In this document: positions 41,169-55,500 of the stretch, in pieces | How positions within the stretch are numbered: the stretch's first letter is position 1 | How the letters are laid out: every line of letters starts with the position of its first letter | Source of the DNA: Larimichthys crocea | Taxonomy: Eukaryota; Chordata; Actinopteri; Sciaenidae | Length of the DNA: 64,000 nucleotides | Assembly: GCF_000972845.2 (NCBI RefSeq) | Contig: NC_040016.1 | Location: forward strand, 4,608,701-4,672,700 | Reading direction: 5' to 3' | Position numbers and translations under genes: made by a program | Notes under the pieces: model-generated | What the model saw: only the letters and a program-made list of their open reading frames with translations | What the model was told of the DNA's origin: nothing | Database searches by the model: none

Positions 41169-44100
41169 TGAAGACGTTGCACGGCTCCAACGACGCTAAA
41201 CAAAAACTATTCTGGACTGAGAAGGTGTGTTTTTTCTCCACACTGGCCGGTTTTCATCCACTGGGATTCTGCTAAACATCGTGCGCAGAGGAGGACAGAC
41301 GTGCGACCTGCACAGGCTCGTCAACGCAGTTAATGTGAACCAGCCGCACAGCGCATACCAGCTAAAACCAGGTCCCTCCACTAACCAGGGCCTCGTAATA
41401 GGGCGAGGAAATTAGCTTATCTGCTTCTGCCCTCCTGTTTTTCAGCTGCTGTAATTCCAAGTTACAGGTCTCTTTGAAGTCTAGCAGGAAGAAACCTGAG
41501 AGGGCAGACAAAAATAGTCCTCGGTGCAGTTATTTGCAGCCTGATGGCTCATTGTGGCACCAAAAGAATCTGACAGCTTGGAGTTTCATGCAAATGACTT
41601 GGACAAGAAAAGGGCCTTTCTCCCATCTGTCTGCCTGACTGGATAGATTACTCTGCCATTCTTCATTATAACACTGCATAATAAACACGGCCTGATACAT
41701 GACAGTCCTCTTTAAATTCTTTTTAACCACAAATGTCAGGTTCTTTGCAGGGTCTGATGTATTTTCTTCCCTCCTCTGAGTTTGTCTCCTCAGTTTTATG
41801 GCTCAACTTCAAATACAGGAGACTCAGAAAATTGGAATAGACACACTGGATTGGATTGGTTTCCATAAATGTCTTCAGTGCCATACAAATTGTTTACAGA
41901 CGTGCCTGCTTGCTTTTCTCCAGAGTGGAGCACAAAAACATAATGACTGAGGAATGGCATATGGGCCAACGATAATGATGTGTGTTATTTATTAGTCCTG
42001 ACAGAAAATAGGATATGATGCTGTATAAGGAGCACCAGCAGTGGATTATTCACATCATTTTGTCCCAGTAATCAATCTTCATTAATGTGACATTTGTCCA
42101 TCTGTGTTGATTTTTAAATGTATCTTACTATTAAAGTTTTTATCCCGCTTTTCATCCCAAAGTCTCTCAACTCATCTATCACTTCATCTTTACCTGCTGT
42201 GCATTTATCTTCGTTCACCTCTCCTCTCTAACACCAACTATAGTGTCTGGCATGCCTCCACATAATAAAACCCTGGAGGCTATCATTCTTCTCTCATCTC
42301 ACATTTTCTTCTTTCATCTCACTCCAGTGGTGCAGTATATGCTAAGAATAGCTTTATAGGAGATTAGGGTAATGCCGTTTATGACGGATTACCGTTTATC
42401 TGGTATTGTTAGTGGCATACAGACATAGTTCCTAGGTGCTTTTGACTGATTTAGAGTCAGTTCTGGCTCAAGGTGACGGACGGAAATGAGATTCACATCT
42501 TTTCACAGGTTGCCCGACCTGTGTGCATTTGTGTGTTTAGGGAGAAGGGATAATGGATAAAACATAGAGTCAAAGCTTCAGTGTGGTCCAGCTGTGGTTT
42601 TACTTTCATCAGGCATGTTCTAGAAGAAGTTTGTACTGTATGTGACTGATATCTGATTACCGCAAAGACAGCAAAACTGCAGGTTTCAGTAAATGTAAGT
42701 CACTGAGGTTTGAGGTCAAGGTTTGCAGCAGAGCCATAAACCATTTTAAGAGCAGCTGGTTCAAGTGCAAGTAAACTATGTGTGGGTGCTCATTTTGACT
42801 TCAAAATGCAAAGCATGTTGACTTCTTAATTGACTAAGTAGTAATTAAGAGTACATTTCTGTGATATAGGAATGCAGAGACGCCCACATCCAATAAAATG
42901 CTTGTTTAGAACGTAAGCATATCAAGGAGGATAAACAACAGAATCCATACCGCGCTTCCAACACGTGTTAGAATCTCAGCGCTGAGAGAAAAATGTCTGC
43001 TTCTTAGTTTTCCTCCCATTTCTTTTCAGTGAATCCAACCAATGTTCAGCGTCTATCTTCATCACGGCCCCCAGCTGTGAGAGGTCAAATACCAGCCAGG
43101 AAAGGTCACAAGGATCTCCTACCTGCCCCATGACTGCCCCTCTAATTGCTCCTCTTTCTCTCATTTACAGGGCTTAATGGGGGGGCCAGGGGTTAGAGAC
43201 CTGGGGATTAGATGAACAAGGACTCCCCCTTCCCGCCCTTATAATCCTCAGTGTTTGTCCATGCTGCTCATACACGTGTGTCTATCACAAGGTGTCACCC
43301 CACACTTCTCCCTTAACATCTTCCCCCTGTCTTTATGTTCTACTTGTCAGTTTATATGTTCCTCCAGGCATGAGGAGATTTTCCTTACATGACCTCAAGC
43401 CTCACAGGCCAACATGATCAGGGCTCGATTTGTTTTTCCATCTATTATTCAGTTGCTTTATGTGGATTTGGAATTATCCAGTTCATGCCAGTCTAAATTT
43501 AATATCTCATGTTTGTTGTGGCATTTTTGTTATAGTGACGCACAGTAGGATCCCGTATGATGTTATCCACTGGCCACAAGAGCTACCAGTGAGTGCCACA
43601 GTTAATGGGATGTACTTGAGCTAATCACTGAGGTCATAGTTAATGATCCTGTTCAATTTTTGAAGAAAGACTCAATATAAACAATATAAAGTACATAGTA
43701 TTACTGTCTGGTATATAGATCCAAGAAAAATGGTTGCACTCTTTAAAATCACACAAGAAATTAATTTTAAACGCATAACCCTGTGTGTCAGTTGACATAG
43801 TTTAAAGTTAAAAGGTCAATGTGATAGGTCAACTGTGGAGGTCTATAGTTCAAGTACAATAAACCAGGAAGAATGTATTTCTTTAGAATAGTTTGAGTTT
43901 GGTCTGCTGCTATCACTGTGAGCTTGCTAATCAGTGCAGACAGCTTAGGAAGAAGGTCTCCTCACTGCTGATGTTTGCTATGATCCTCCTGTCATGGAGG
44001 AGTTTTCAATATCTCTCAAACAGACAATTTAGTCAGTGTGTTAACATGTGCGTGTGAAACTACTTATGTGCTAGCATGATAGGTTTAGATTGCATGTTGC

Positions 44101-47100
44101 CTCTTTGATGTGAGAGGATGAATGACACAGATTAAACTGTCAGACCAGGAACTGATAGAGGCCAGATGAGGCAGGATGACAGATCAAGGCCTCTGTGAAG
44201 CACTCGGGCGACTTGCCAAACCAATAATGTGTGCATCTATGACCTTGTGTGTGGATTTGTGAGTGTTTGTTCAAGGAGGAGTTACGGTTATAAACTTTCA
44301 CGTCTGTATGTGACGGGAAAATATGCAGAACTGGTACCATATATACTTTATTAATTGTTAACGAGGAGGAATGTCAAGAATGTCAAAGAGTGGCTGCAGC
44401 TGAGCGGTGATGACATATTTATAGCTGAAAGTCTTGTTTAATATTGGACAACAAATTAACCACCTTCCACCCGCAAGTACACTTGCTCTTACTAAATGAA
44501 ACCGTGTCTGGCTACTTTTTACCTGTTTATGATATCATCTGCTAACAAGCTCTTTTGTGCGTCACTAACCTACTCACATAAACACATTGTCACTCTGACA
44601 CACAACGCAGACACAACTTCTCGATAACTTCTTGTCTTTCCATCGCCCACCCACATAAACAAACAGGAATGCCAGCACACTGGTTTTCTAGCCACAAAAT
44701 CACATACAGACATGTGTTACACATTCTCAAACTCACTGCTTTCTTATTCTTCCAGCTCATATTGGCACACCCACTTAGATAAAACGTACTGACTTGCCTT
44801 ACATAACAATTCATTTTAACTGGCTTAAGAACGTCAATGGATTTAGTTTGACACTTAAACAAAAAGTAAACTAGCTACGGCCATAAAGTTTGCTGGGGGT
44901 CAGAGGTCAGCACAATGAGGCTGGGATATGTACTGGAGTTAGATGCAGGGAGACACAAACTTAATGTTAACACTCACATAAATACGCACAGACAGTGTCA
45001 GTTCTTCATCACTAAGATTTTCCCGCTAAGTTGAATATTTTTATGACCCGTGCCGTCTGACTTTAGTTCCCCTCCTAAAAGTCACACTGAGAAATTGAGA
45101 AAATGAGAGGAAAAATCAAACGCAGCTGTTTGAGGTCCTGCGCCACAGGTTGGGGGTTCCAGTCTGTCTCTCATGTCTGGCCATTTTGCTGCTTTGAGGC
45201 CCTTCTCAACTCATTAAAAGTCTTTATTGGAATGCCAAGAGTCCACCTGTGAGTCACCCGAGCCATGACGGCAACATCAATGTACAGCCAAGCACATGGG
45301 TCACTGTTAAACAACAGTACCTCATATGACCGGACAGAAGGTTAAAAATCAAAACTGCACGGAGGCAGCCTCGTGCATATGTTGCTGGAGTCTGCTTTGC
45401 TCTGTGATGTTAACGTGACATTTGCTGCCGTCACAGTGGTTTTGTTTCATCTATGAACTGACACCAGTGACTTTCCTTGACCACAGTGTTGTCGCTCAGA
45501 TCAGATGCCCTTTAAAAGAGAAAAAGTGCTTTGAAAGTGGGGTACAGTGATGGGTATTAGGTTGTAAGTGGTAGGTGTAAATGACTCTTACAATGTGTCT
45601 AGGAGTTCTGTTTGTTCCTAGCTCCATAGTGGCAATGTGTAAATCAGGAGGAAGACCTTATACCCCTGTGTGAAATAATCCCTGCATGTTTTTCACACTT
45701 TTTTTAAATATAACTTTGCAAAATTATAGGCTGTTCTTGTGAAAGCCTAATGAGATTTTACTGGAAATTACAGCATGCCTTTTCCATTCCTGTGTGCGAA
45801 TGTAAAAATAAAATCACAATTTAAGGGTGTGCCCACATTTGTGGTGGGATTGTGGGTTTCTGCAGGAAAACAGAGGTATGTGAAAATATGTGACTGTAAA
45901 ACTCTCCTGGCATGTCCAACAATGTGACAGTAAGAGGGGAATAGCCAGTGTTTGATCCTATCAGCCAACATCTGGCCCTCAGGAGGAGCTAAAGTTAGCA
46001 GCACATGCTGATGTCATTAGTGTAAAATGGGAGTTGTATTCACAAAGGCATGACCCTCACAACATCCTAATACTGTAAAAGTAGGAGAGAGGAGGGAAGA
46101 GAAGTGGATGAATAATATGAGGATTTTAGGGATGAAGGGAGAGGATGGATTATACATCTGGGTAATTATGTAAGTGACTAATATTGATGTTCTTCAGCAG
46201 TTGATGTTAAGCCAGATCTTTCATGTCAGCGTATATCTGCTGCCAGACTGTTAGAGCAAGAAGTGGGAAATAGATGAGTACAGGGTGGAACAAAGCTGTA
46301 ACAAAGCTTGTTAGGGCTTAATCAGTTCCACTTGCTCAGGGCTGCTAGCCATATCTGTCCAATCAAGTCCCATCACCATGGCGTGCTCCTGGCTCCAGAG
46401 ATGGCTACAACACTGCCAACAAACATTGGTAGGCAACCATATTTTGAAGACCACCACCTCATCAGAGACTTGTGGTTCTTGTGAGGTTTTCTTTGGAACC
46501 TCTCAGGCCTGGATCCTCTCATTGGTATAATCAATACCATTAGACATGTGCTAATGATTAATAAACCGCTGTGGTCAGGATGCTTTGAGTGCTCTGATAT
46601 GATAATGTCATTATTAGATGTGGGTTATTTAGACCCTTGGGGAAGTCTTTCATTTGGTTTAGGCTTCTTATTGGCTGAGGTCATTGTTTTGAGACTGAGC
46701 TCCATTGAGAAGAAGCCAATGAAGCGGGAGGCCTCAAGAGGCCTTTTTTAAGTAATATCCGCTGCACTAAATTGCAGTGTCTATTGCATCCATATCAAGT
46801 CACTCAGTCTATTTGACCTTTGTGCTTTGGCTCTATTATAAAGCATTTTGTTCACAGAGCTGAGTACAGTGATGTACAATCAGCTTTGACCTCCGTGTCC
46901 TCACTATCCCTCACTAGCCACAGACAACTTTTCAGACAAACTACACATCTCCAACTGCTGTTGGTGCTCTCGAGACCTTAATTTGTCCCTATCTGCGTGG
47001 CAGCATGTCCTTTTCAAGTGACACGTGAGGGTTCAGACACATGAGACTATTCATTTGTCCTTGGCTACCCAATCTCAGGCTGCTCTGATGGGTTTTAACT

Positions 47101-48049
47101 GAAGAGGCCAGGGGCAGGAACAGGGGCCATCGTGCATGATGCCTGTGATCTGCTATGGGAAACAGACAAGGTTATGATGCCCTTGTGACCCAGGAGTGTT
47201 GGGGTCGTACGGGTCAATGGGACTTCCCCCCTTACAGACACATTCAAGCTGTCATGAAAAGATTGGAAATTTGCGCACAGGAAAGTGTGCATTCCAATCA
47301 AATTAAATTAGCTTACCATTACTGCCATTAGATCACTATCTTAACCAGGAACAGCATGAGATATGTGAGGGTTCTTCATTGCTTACGTAAATTTACTCAC
47401 AGTTTTGAGTGTCTCCCACTGGCTCAAACTGTCTAGGTTATACTGTATGTACATAAAAAGATATTTTATATTTTTATGTGTAACGTTTGGAGGTCCTCCA
47501 GTACTGGCTTCAGAATCAAACCAACATCTGTTTAAATTACAGTAAATTTACTGGGATTGGGAGTGGTTTGAATGATAAATGGCCTTATAAATGAGAAACC
47601 ACCACAGAGCAAACTGTGATTTTCTCACCAGCTCACAATTTACTGATGAATTTATTAGTTTTATTAGTACTGCAGCTCTTTGTATATGTTCACTTCTTCC
47701 ATCCTGCCAGTGTCTCTTACTTCACTTTTTCTTCTAAGAGAAGAGAACAATACTGTGAAAACACAACAGTCTTTAAGTGTTTACATATTTACAGCAAAAT
47801 GTATACTGTTTATGTATTGAAATACCTCATTATGCAGCAAAATATCCCCTATTAAATGTTACATAACCTATGACACTGATGAATTACTGTGTAAAAAGTA
47901 CCATATTTAAGTAACATAAGATTAAAATTCTCAAGTGAACTACAAGTAGAATAGTAGTTTCAAGTTACATTACACCACCGCTTTCTGTTTTACATTTCAA
48001 AAAATTGCAGAATTCATCTTTAGATTTTCAATTGAGGACAGAGTCCTAA
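41167..48049. other. Intergenic DNA between divergent netrin-4-like and dnah1 genes
   Basis: No coding exon or RNA gene is recognised. Stretches around 42900-43200 and 46330-47250 are complex and non-repetitive and could be conserved non-coding DNA. A 16-nt palindrome (AGGCCTCAAGAGGCCT, 46729-46744) followed by T residues is present but has only a 2-nt centre. From 47.9 kb the sequence becomes AT-rich and leads into the duplicated block upstream of dnah1. Confidence 0.5.
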
Positions 48050-48775
48050 ATCAGCAAGATAAAGACAGAAATATATAAATAAATGCAGAAACACAGAAGT
48101 GAATAAATGTAGAAATAAACAAATGAGTAAATGTAGAAATACAGATATTAATTCGTGTAAAAATGCATAAATAAATAATGTAGAAATACAAAAATAGCCT
48201 TTTTCGTCACCAAAATATATGTATTTTTCGTTTATTTTTGTATTTAATTATTATTTTCTTCATACTTAAGTCATTTTTGTCCTACGTCGGTGAATTATTC
48301 ACAGCTCTCCTCAGTCGTGTTGCTCTGCTCACCTTCGTCTGCATGACAACCGCTGCATACCGGTAGTTAACTTCTACTTGGAAACTGAGATTTGAGAAGT
48401 TCAGGATCGCTATATATGATATTTTATGTTAGTAACTTCACATCTTTCAATTGAATTTCAATTAAGGTATGTTATTAAATTCGTGTTTTGTGTTGTTGAT
48501 GAAATGAAATTCGCAAACGTTACGTACGATACTTTAATAGGATCATTTCAGAAAAGCGTTAAAAGTTAGATTTAACAGCTAACCGTAGATGCTGTATTTT
48601 TAAAAATGTTTTATAGCCTGCGTTTTGGACTGTAGTTAAATGTCGGTGGTTAACTTGTAGTTATTTGGCAGCAGCAGCTGGTGGATGTTGGCAACTTTCC
48701 ACTCTTCTTTTTAAAATATAAGCTCTACGCGGCTCCTAGGTCAAAACAAACATAACGTATAATGTGAAACTTACT
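48050..48775 (+). repeat. Distal copy of tandem duplication upstream of dnah1
   Basis: This block is repeated just downstream (about 48820-49490). It starts with loosely tandem AAATAAATGTAGAAATA-like sequence and ends near CTCTACGCGGCTCC-type sequence that recurs as CTCTACGCTGCCCC. Over 79 aligned bases (48358-48436 against 49124-49202) I count three differences. Its X-box-like site (48337-48350, GTCTGC-AT-GACAAC) has one mismatch to the RFX consensus. A possible splice donor follows at 48467. Confidence 0.85.
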
Positions 48776-48819
48776 GTTTTGTTTTGTCTGGCATGACAGC
48801 AATACGCTTCCATATAAAT

Positions 48820-49490
48820 ACATATAAACAATAAAATAAATATAAATAAATACATGTAGAAATAAAGAAATTAATGCATGTAAAAATGTAAAAATACAAA
48901 AATAACCCTTTTTTTTCATCCCAGAAGTGTATGTATCTTTCATTATGTTTTGTATTTAATGGTTTAGTCCGTCATATCTTCAATCCTTGTTTTCTTTCTG
49001 TATACATGTAGTGGATAGTATAAGCAGCTCTCTCTCTCCTCTCTGTCGCCCTGCTCTATCTGACGTTCAAGGAGCAGCGCACCTTTGTCTCCATGACAAC
49101 CGTTGCCGCGTCCAACATTTACATACCGGTAGTTAACTTCTACTTGGAAACTGAGATTTAGGAAGTTCAGGATCGCTATATATGATATTTTACGTTAGTA
49201 ACATCACATCTTTCAATTGAATTTCAAAGAAGGTATGTTAAAATCATGTTTTCTGTTGTTTCTACAAAATTAAATTAAACGTGACGTACGATATTTTAAT
49301 GGGATCACTCCAGACAAGCGTTAAAACTTATTATCTAACAGCTCATGGTAGCTAGCTCACTGTTTTATAGCCTACGTTTTGGACTGTGGTTATATTTTGT
49401 TGCATGTTGGATGTCGTTAACTTCCCTCTTTCAAAATAAGAGCTCTACGCTGCCCCTATGTCAAAATAAACATAACGTACAGTTTTCATC
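48820..49490 (+). repeat. Proximal copy of tandem duplication, likely dnah1 promoter and first exon
   Basis: This is the second copy of the block at 48050-48775, lying directly before the first coding exon of dnah1. An untranslated first exon probably lies here: AAAGAAG followed by a GTATGT donor at 49233 would splice to the acceptor at 49561-49562. The distal copy has the matching AAG/GTATGT site at 48467, so two alternative first exons are possible. Confidence 0.75.
49087..49100 (+). promoter_or_regulatory. RFX X-box upstream of dnah1
   Basis: GTCTCC-AT-GACAAC fits the X-box consensus RYYNYY-N(1-3)-RRNRAC at every position. RFX factors (with FOXJ1) drive motile-cilia genes through such sites, and the downstream gene is an axonemal dynein. 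It is about 130 nt before the proposed first-exon donor. Confidence 0.65.
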
Positions 49491-49565
49491 CACACATGTA
49501 GCTAAAGCATGTTAATGCACTTGTCTGTATAGTCCAGTTCATTATTTTATTCTGCTACACAGAAG

Positions 49566-52500
49566 ATGGAAAGGAAACATTTACCTGGCTCTGGGGGACT
49601 GGTGCCTCACCCTCCTAGCAAACCTCCAGATCACAAGACCAGAGCTCCAAGTCACAGGAGACTTCGTCCAATCAGAGAATGCCTTGTGAATAATCAGAGT
49701 GGCTTCTACTCAGACACCATCACTGCAGTCAACTCCCAGGTAAAACCACATGACCTCATGCAAATCAGAAATATTCAAAATATGACACATTTTTATTATG
49801 AAGGCAATTAAAATACTGAGCTGCTCTGACCAATACTAGCTGTTTTTTCATTAGTCTTTCACAGTGGACCCTGGCATCTGGCAGAGTTCCAGTAATCTAA
49901 CAACAAAAGGTGACTGTCCTACATGTAGGCATTTAAATAATTATTTCTGATAAGCCTATCATATATTTTAAATGCTGTGTGTACATTTTCTTAGGTACAA
50001 CTTTCGAGACTCCATCTGTCAAGTTCAAGCCTGTTGAGCCGCTTTGTTCTTACTTCTGCCGGGGTGGAGATGAACCCAAGGTCCACATGCCCTACCAAAC
50101 CACTCCTGGCCAGATCCCTCGCAAGTTAGAGATTGAGAGGTCTGTACTGTTTGTGCGTGTCATGTATATGACAGAAGCATACGCTTTATCTAGTGTTATA
50201 AGGCTTTCCCATGGTGAGTGTATTTCAAATGGTGTAAGGCCAGATTCACTAGTCATATGTGAGTGATTAAGATCAGAGCTTCTATCGTACAGTGCAAATT
50301 TAATGATTTTCTCTTATTGTACATTAGCTGGCTTAGTGGGGTCCACGAGTTAGTTTATTTTGACAGCCTGTTGTTGAGACTTACACGGTTTTATATTGTT
50401 TTCTTATAGACGTCGGAGGGAATACGGACATATAGACATTGAACAGCTCCTGGCAGAAAAAGGAATAGATTCCACTCTCCTAGTGCCAAGACATCAGAGC
50501 AGTAGTACTGAGCATGATACTACACCAGAAAATTCTGTTTCACCCTTTCTCCCTCTGGAGGTGAGTGTGTTACTGCTGCAGTCTTTTCTGTAGCATTTGG
50601 GTCCCCAATTAACATTTCATCCCATATTTTTGTGCATACTTTTCCTGTGTTTCTCCCTTAGATGTTAGACAATGAGGACTATGACTGCCGGACACCAGAA
50701 GACTGGCTTGCCTTGGGCTACGCTGAAGGAACAAAGGATCGAAAACCTATTCCTGGAAAAGCCCTCCTGCCTACAGATGACAATAGTCCTTCTGGTAAAA
50801 TGTCCTCAGAAATATGTCTACTGTGTAGACAGAGAGAGACATTATTTTCTGTTTTTTAATGATTACTGTCTTCTCTCTCTTTTCAAGAGGACACTGAGAA
50901 GTACAGATGGCATTTAGTTGGGGTTCTTGACTACAGTAAGGAGAAACACCAGTACCTGGTGGAGAAGGTTCACCAGAATACTAAACTGATAGACAGAGAA
51001 GGAAATCCTATTCTGACTGGAGAAGAAAAAAAGGGCAAATGTTCTGGTTGGTTTTTATGTCTTTGCACTTTAATGACACAGTATTGTCTCATAATTTCCT
51101 CTTCTATGACTGTGTATGTATGCTTTCTATCTCCCTCTGTTGCTTAGAAGTGAACTCCATGCTAGCAGGCACTAAGTACTGGGTACCCAAGATCAGATTG
51201 TTATTCAGTGCTGAGAACCCACATGTCTTTGTTGAACGGATCAAGTTTGCCCTGCACTTGAGGGAGAAAACAGAAGCTCTTATTCTCTACAACCTAACTG
51301 TTGATGCTTTACCCATCTGGAGTGGAATGCCATCTCTTGATACCCAAAGTCTCCAGCGTATCAAAGCCCGTGTAGGACCTCGTCTCAAGCTGAAAACGTG
51401 AGTAATGTCATACTAACGTAGTCATTTTCTCTTTGTTCAGTATGATTTGAATTAAGGATATATTATATTTGCAGTCTGGAGAAGTGTGTAGCAGACCTGG
51501 AGAAAGAGGTCAAACTTGGATATGACCGCACTATGAACCGCATGTCTCTCGACAAAGTAGTGATGAGACATCCCGAGCAGTTTTCACACATTACCATACC
51601 ACAGAAGGATCCTGAGAATGTACCGCAAAAAGGTAAGACAGGTAGCCTCAGATTCATTTGTATGAGTAAGTAGGAACAAGATTAAACACATGTATTACCA
51701 CTCAAAATTTGGCATCAACAAACACCACTTTGTTTTATGTACATGTTGCGTTCCAGTTCCTCACTCTGCCTATAAAAAGAACCAAGCTACTTTCTTCCGT
51801 CTTACCCTGCTAAGAAGGCCAGAGGTGATCTGTGCGTTATCTGGAGTATGGTCTGAGTGCAACAAAATAACAACCATGAGCCTGTTCAAAATCACCTCGA
51901 TCAAACCAATGCCACTGCAGGAGTTTAGAGTCCTGCAGTCTGAAATACATAAGAAGGTATTGTAATAGTATTGGGGTAGCCTTTCTTGTGCCAACACTCG
52001 TCTATGACTTCAAAGTAGTGGTCAACTGGTTCTGGCCAATTATTGGCTCAGAAATTTAGCATCTTTACAATATCAGAATTGCCTTTTTTTATGAATTGCC
52101 AATACAAAGAAATATTTCTCCAATTGGAGCCGAGCTGTGGTGAGGCAGCAGATATTGCTGAACTGAACTTGCAATAATCGTCACAGTCCACTAAGCCAGG
52201 GACCCTGTAGCTAATAGAGAGATGGAGTACTACATATATTGTATAGAATTGTGTTGCATTTTATTTACTTTATAGTAAAGTACTTGAGTGAAACTACATT
52301 TCTCCACTGATTATTCTAAATTTTCACAATGCAACTTTATTTTTTACTGCAAATGTACAATGGTTCCATACATTAGTTATTTGTCTCTTGATTAATCGGT
52401 ATCTGTATTGACCTGGTTGACCCCTACTTCAGTGCATTTCTTTTAAATTGTCTTTGATTGTCTGACTATCACTGGACATGTAAAGTATAACCCAAAACAG

Positions 52501-55500
52501 AGGGTCATTAAGGCAAATCTTCTACAATCTTTTGTGAAAATTGCTTTCATTTGAATGTAGCTATGGTTAAATTCTGTTTCCAGTGTTAACTGGGACTAGA
52601 AAAAAACACAAATTCACATGTGGAAGCATCATCATCTTTTCCTCCTTCTCCAGGTGCAATTGTTTCTTAGTGAAACATGGATAGAAAAACTGACTGAAAT
52701 AATCCGTTCAAACCTGGAGAATATTGGCAAGGGCTGGTTCAACATTAACGAGACTTGCTGGGACACATACAAGATGTCCTGTCTGTCCAGAATGATTGCT
52801 ATGGTGCACTACAAAATGCAGGACTCCCTGCGCTTCCTTGTGCAGGATTCACTGCTCGCCCTGACTCAGTTGCTGTTGGATGCGTGCCACAGTGTGCTGT
52901 TATGTCCTCAGAACCTGGTCTGGGGAAACAACCTTATCACTAGCCCCTACAAGTACAGTAGCATTTGCACATATATCTTTACACACTTTTGTGCTCATAT
53001 GCATCTGTATTTTATTATTCTGTGATGATGATGATGTTAGTAACACATTATATACTCAGTTTGGTATTGAGTGTGACGTAGCATAACCGTGACCGTCTGA
53101 TGGTAAGATTACTCTGTTCTATATAACTAGGCCAAAGGGGAACCCTCTGTTCCTGGTGGATTTGGTTCTGGATGAGACTGGCGTCCATTACAACACTCCT
53201 CTGGAGAGATTTGTGACATCTATCGTTGACCTGTTTAATGCAGGTATTGGGACCACATACCGCGTAGGACTGCTTGAAAAGGTAAAATATTCAATTACCC
53301 AAATCACAGAACCTTAAATTAAAAGTATAAATTAAGGATGTAAAGCATCTTAATGATAGGCTACCCTATCCATGGACAACAATAATGACAAGAATAATGT
53401 TTAAATGTCTCTGTCTTATCTGTGCCAGTTTGTGATGAAGAAGTTGTTTTTTGGTGGAAACCTGATGCTTCAGTCAGTGAATAAGTTTGAACCTGAAGTA
53501 ATTAAGCTGAGAGAGAAGATCAGCAATGCTCTGAAACAAGCAACCACAACTCTCAAGGCTTATGCTGCTGAATATGAGAAGTATTTGGAGCTATACAACT
53601 TGGACATAAATACCCTTCTCAAGTAAGACTGCATAAAATTACATTCAAGTTCTCCCACAGATTTAAGGACACTTAAATATATACCTAGTGCTTTCAGCAT
53701 GCTTTCCTCATTAAATTGGGTCATTTTCTTTTTCTCTGCCAGACCTCATACACATGCAGAACAGACATCCCAAGAAATTAAGAAGGAGGTGGAACAGCAA
53801 CTCAAAGACAAGGAATTGCTCGATCACTCCCTGCCATCCTCCATTGTAATCGGTCCATTTATTGTCCGTGTGGAGGATGTACGTAATGCACTGTCAAAGA
53901 AACGAAAGGCATTAGCTCATGCAATCCTTGACCAACTTGTTCTAAAGCTACGCAAGCAGGTTTCTGATGTAAGTCATTTGTTTCTAGGCCAAATGACACT
54001 ACATAATCATGTCATCCATTTGTTTTGTTTTTACACAGGACCTATATTTACATCAGCTAATTGATATTAAGTTTTTATCTTATGTATGTATGTATGTATG
54101 TGTAGGCATGTGAAGAGTACAACATAATGAGTAGAAAGTTAAATGAGAAGCCCAACAGCATTGAGGAACTGACTGAAAAGAGGGACTGGATGAAACAAAT
54201 CCCAGAACACATCAAGAGTTTCAAGGTACACATTGATTTGCATTAACTTATTTGTGTTATGTGTCATATGACAAAATATTATTATTATTTTGTCAGTAAA
54301 TCTGTTTCTTTTTTTTAATCTGTACATAAAAGGAACGTTTTGGCAAGACCCTGTCAGACTATGATCTGATAGAAGAATTTCACTACAATTTTTCAGACGA
54401 TGATGTGAATAAAAAGTAGGTGTAAAATCATCAACCATGCTATTTTTGGAAATCTAATCTGAAATTGAGTTTGTATGTTCATATGTGGGATGAAGATTGA
54501 TGTATAATTATTTAGTTATATACGTATTGTAAAAGTTACTTGTCTGTAAAGGTGGACAGCTATTGGATGGCCTCAAAAGATAATCAGCCAGATGGAAGAA
54601 GTAGTCATCCAGCATATGGAGGATGAGGAGCGCTTCCATAAGATCCAGCTGGGTGATCAAAACAAATTTGAGGATCAGCTTAATGCTCTACAGGTCAGCT
54701 GAGCCAATTTGTTTTTTTGTTTTGTTTTTTTATTCAACCGCAACTCAACAGACAAGTTTGAGATGATTTGTATTTTTTCAAACTTCTTCCAGTCAGCTGA
54801 CATCCTTTAATTTGTGTCAACAATCTCCAAAAAAAGTTGATGTTATGTTCTAAATTGCCACAACTGTGTTCATAGATGCTGATTGGCCGGTTTGGGGTCC
54901 ATACAGACATTAATCATGCCCATGAGGTGGCTAACGAGGTGAGACGTATAAGCAAGGAACTTAAGGAGTGCCAGTCAATGGCTCACACCTACAACTCCAG
55001 AGAACGTCTGTTTGGTATTCCTGTCACTAATGTAAGTAAGAAATAGATACCAGATAGCAGGCTATTTTACCTTGTTGGAAAATAATATACATTTGTCATG
55101 CTTTTTCTGACAATAAAATGTAAATGTGTCTTTCAGTATGATCATGTGCAGAAACTGATAAAAGACTTCCAGCCTTTTAAAGACCTATGGAGCACCACCT
55201 CTGATTGGCTACGTTGGCACGAGATCTGGCTCAATGATTCGTTGCCTTCCATTGACCCTGAGCAACTTGAGCGCAATGTTACAGACGCCCACAGAACCAT
55301 GCACAAATGTGTTAAACAGTTCAAGGATATTCCTGGTAGGTGACACATCCATTACCATTCCAGCTTGACAGCCTGAAGTGTGATTGTTAATATGTCTGAC
55401 GTGTTTTTTTGTTTTTCTTTGTCCATTTTCTCTTACACAACACTAGACTGCCAAATGGTGGCGACAGCAATCTGCGGCAGGATTGAGGAGTTCCGTCATT

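Noticed and set aside
46729..46749. AGGCCTC-AA-GAGGCCT followed by T residues, resembling a terminator hairpin
   Set aside because: A 2-nt loop cannot form the full stem, and intrinsic terminators of this bacterial type have no role in a fish nuclear genome.
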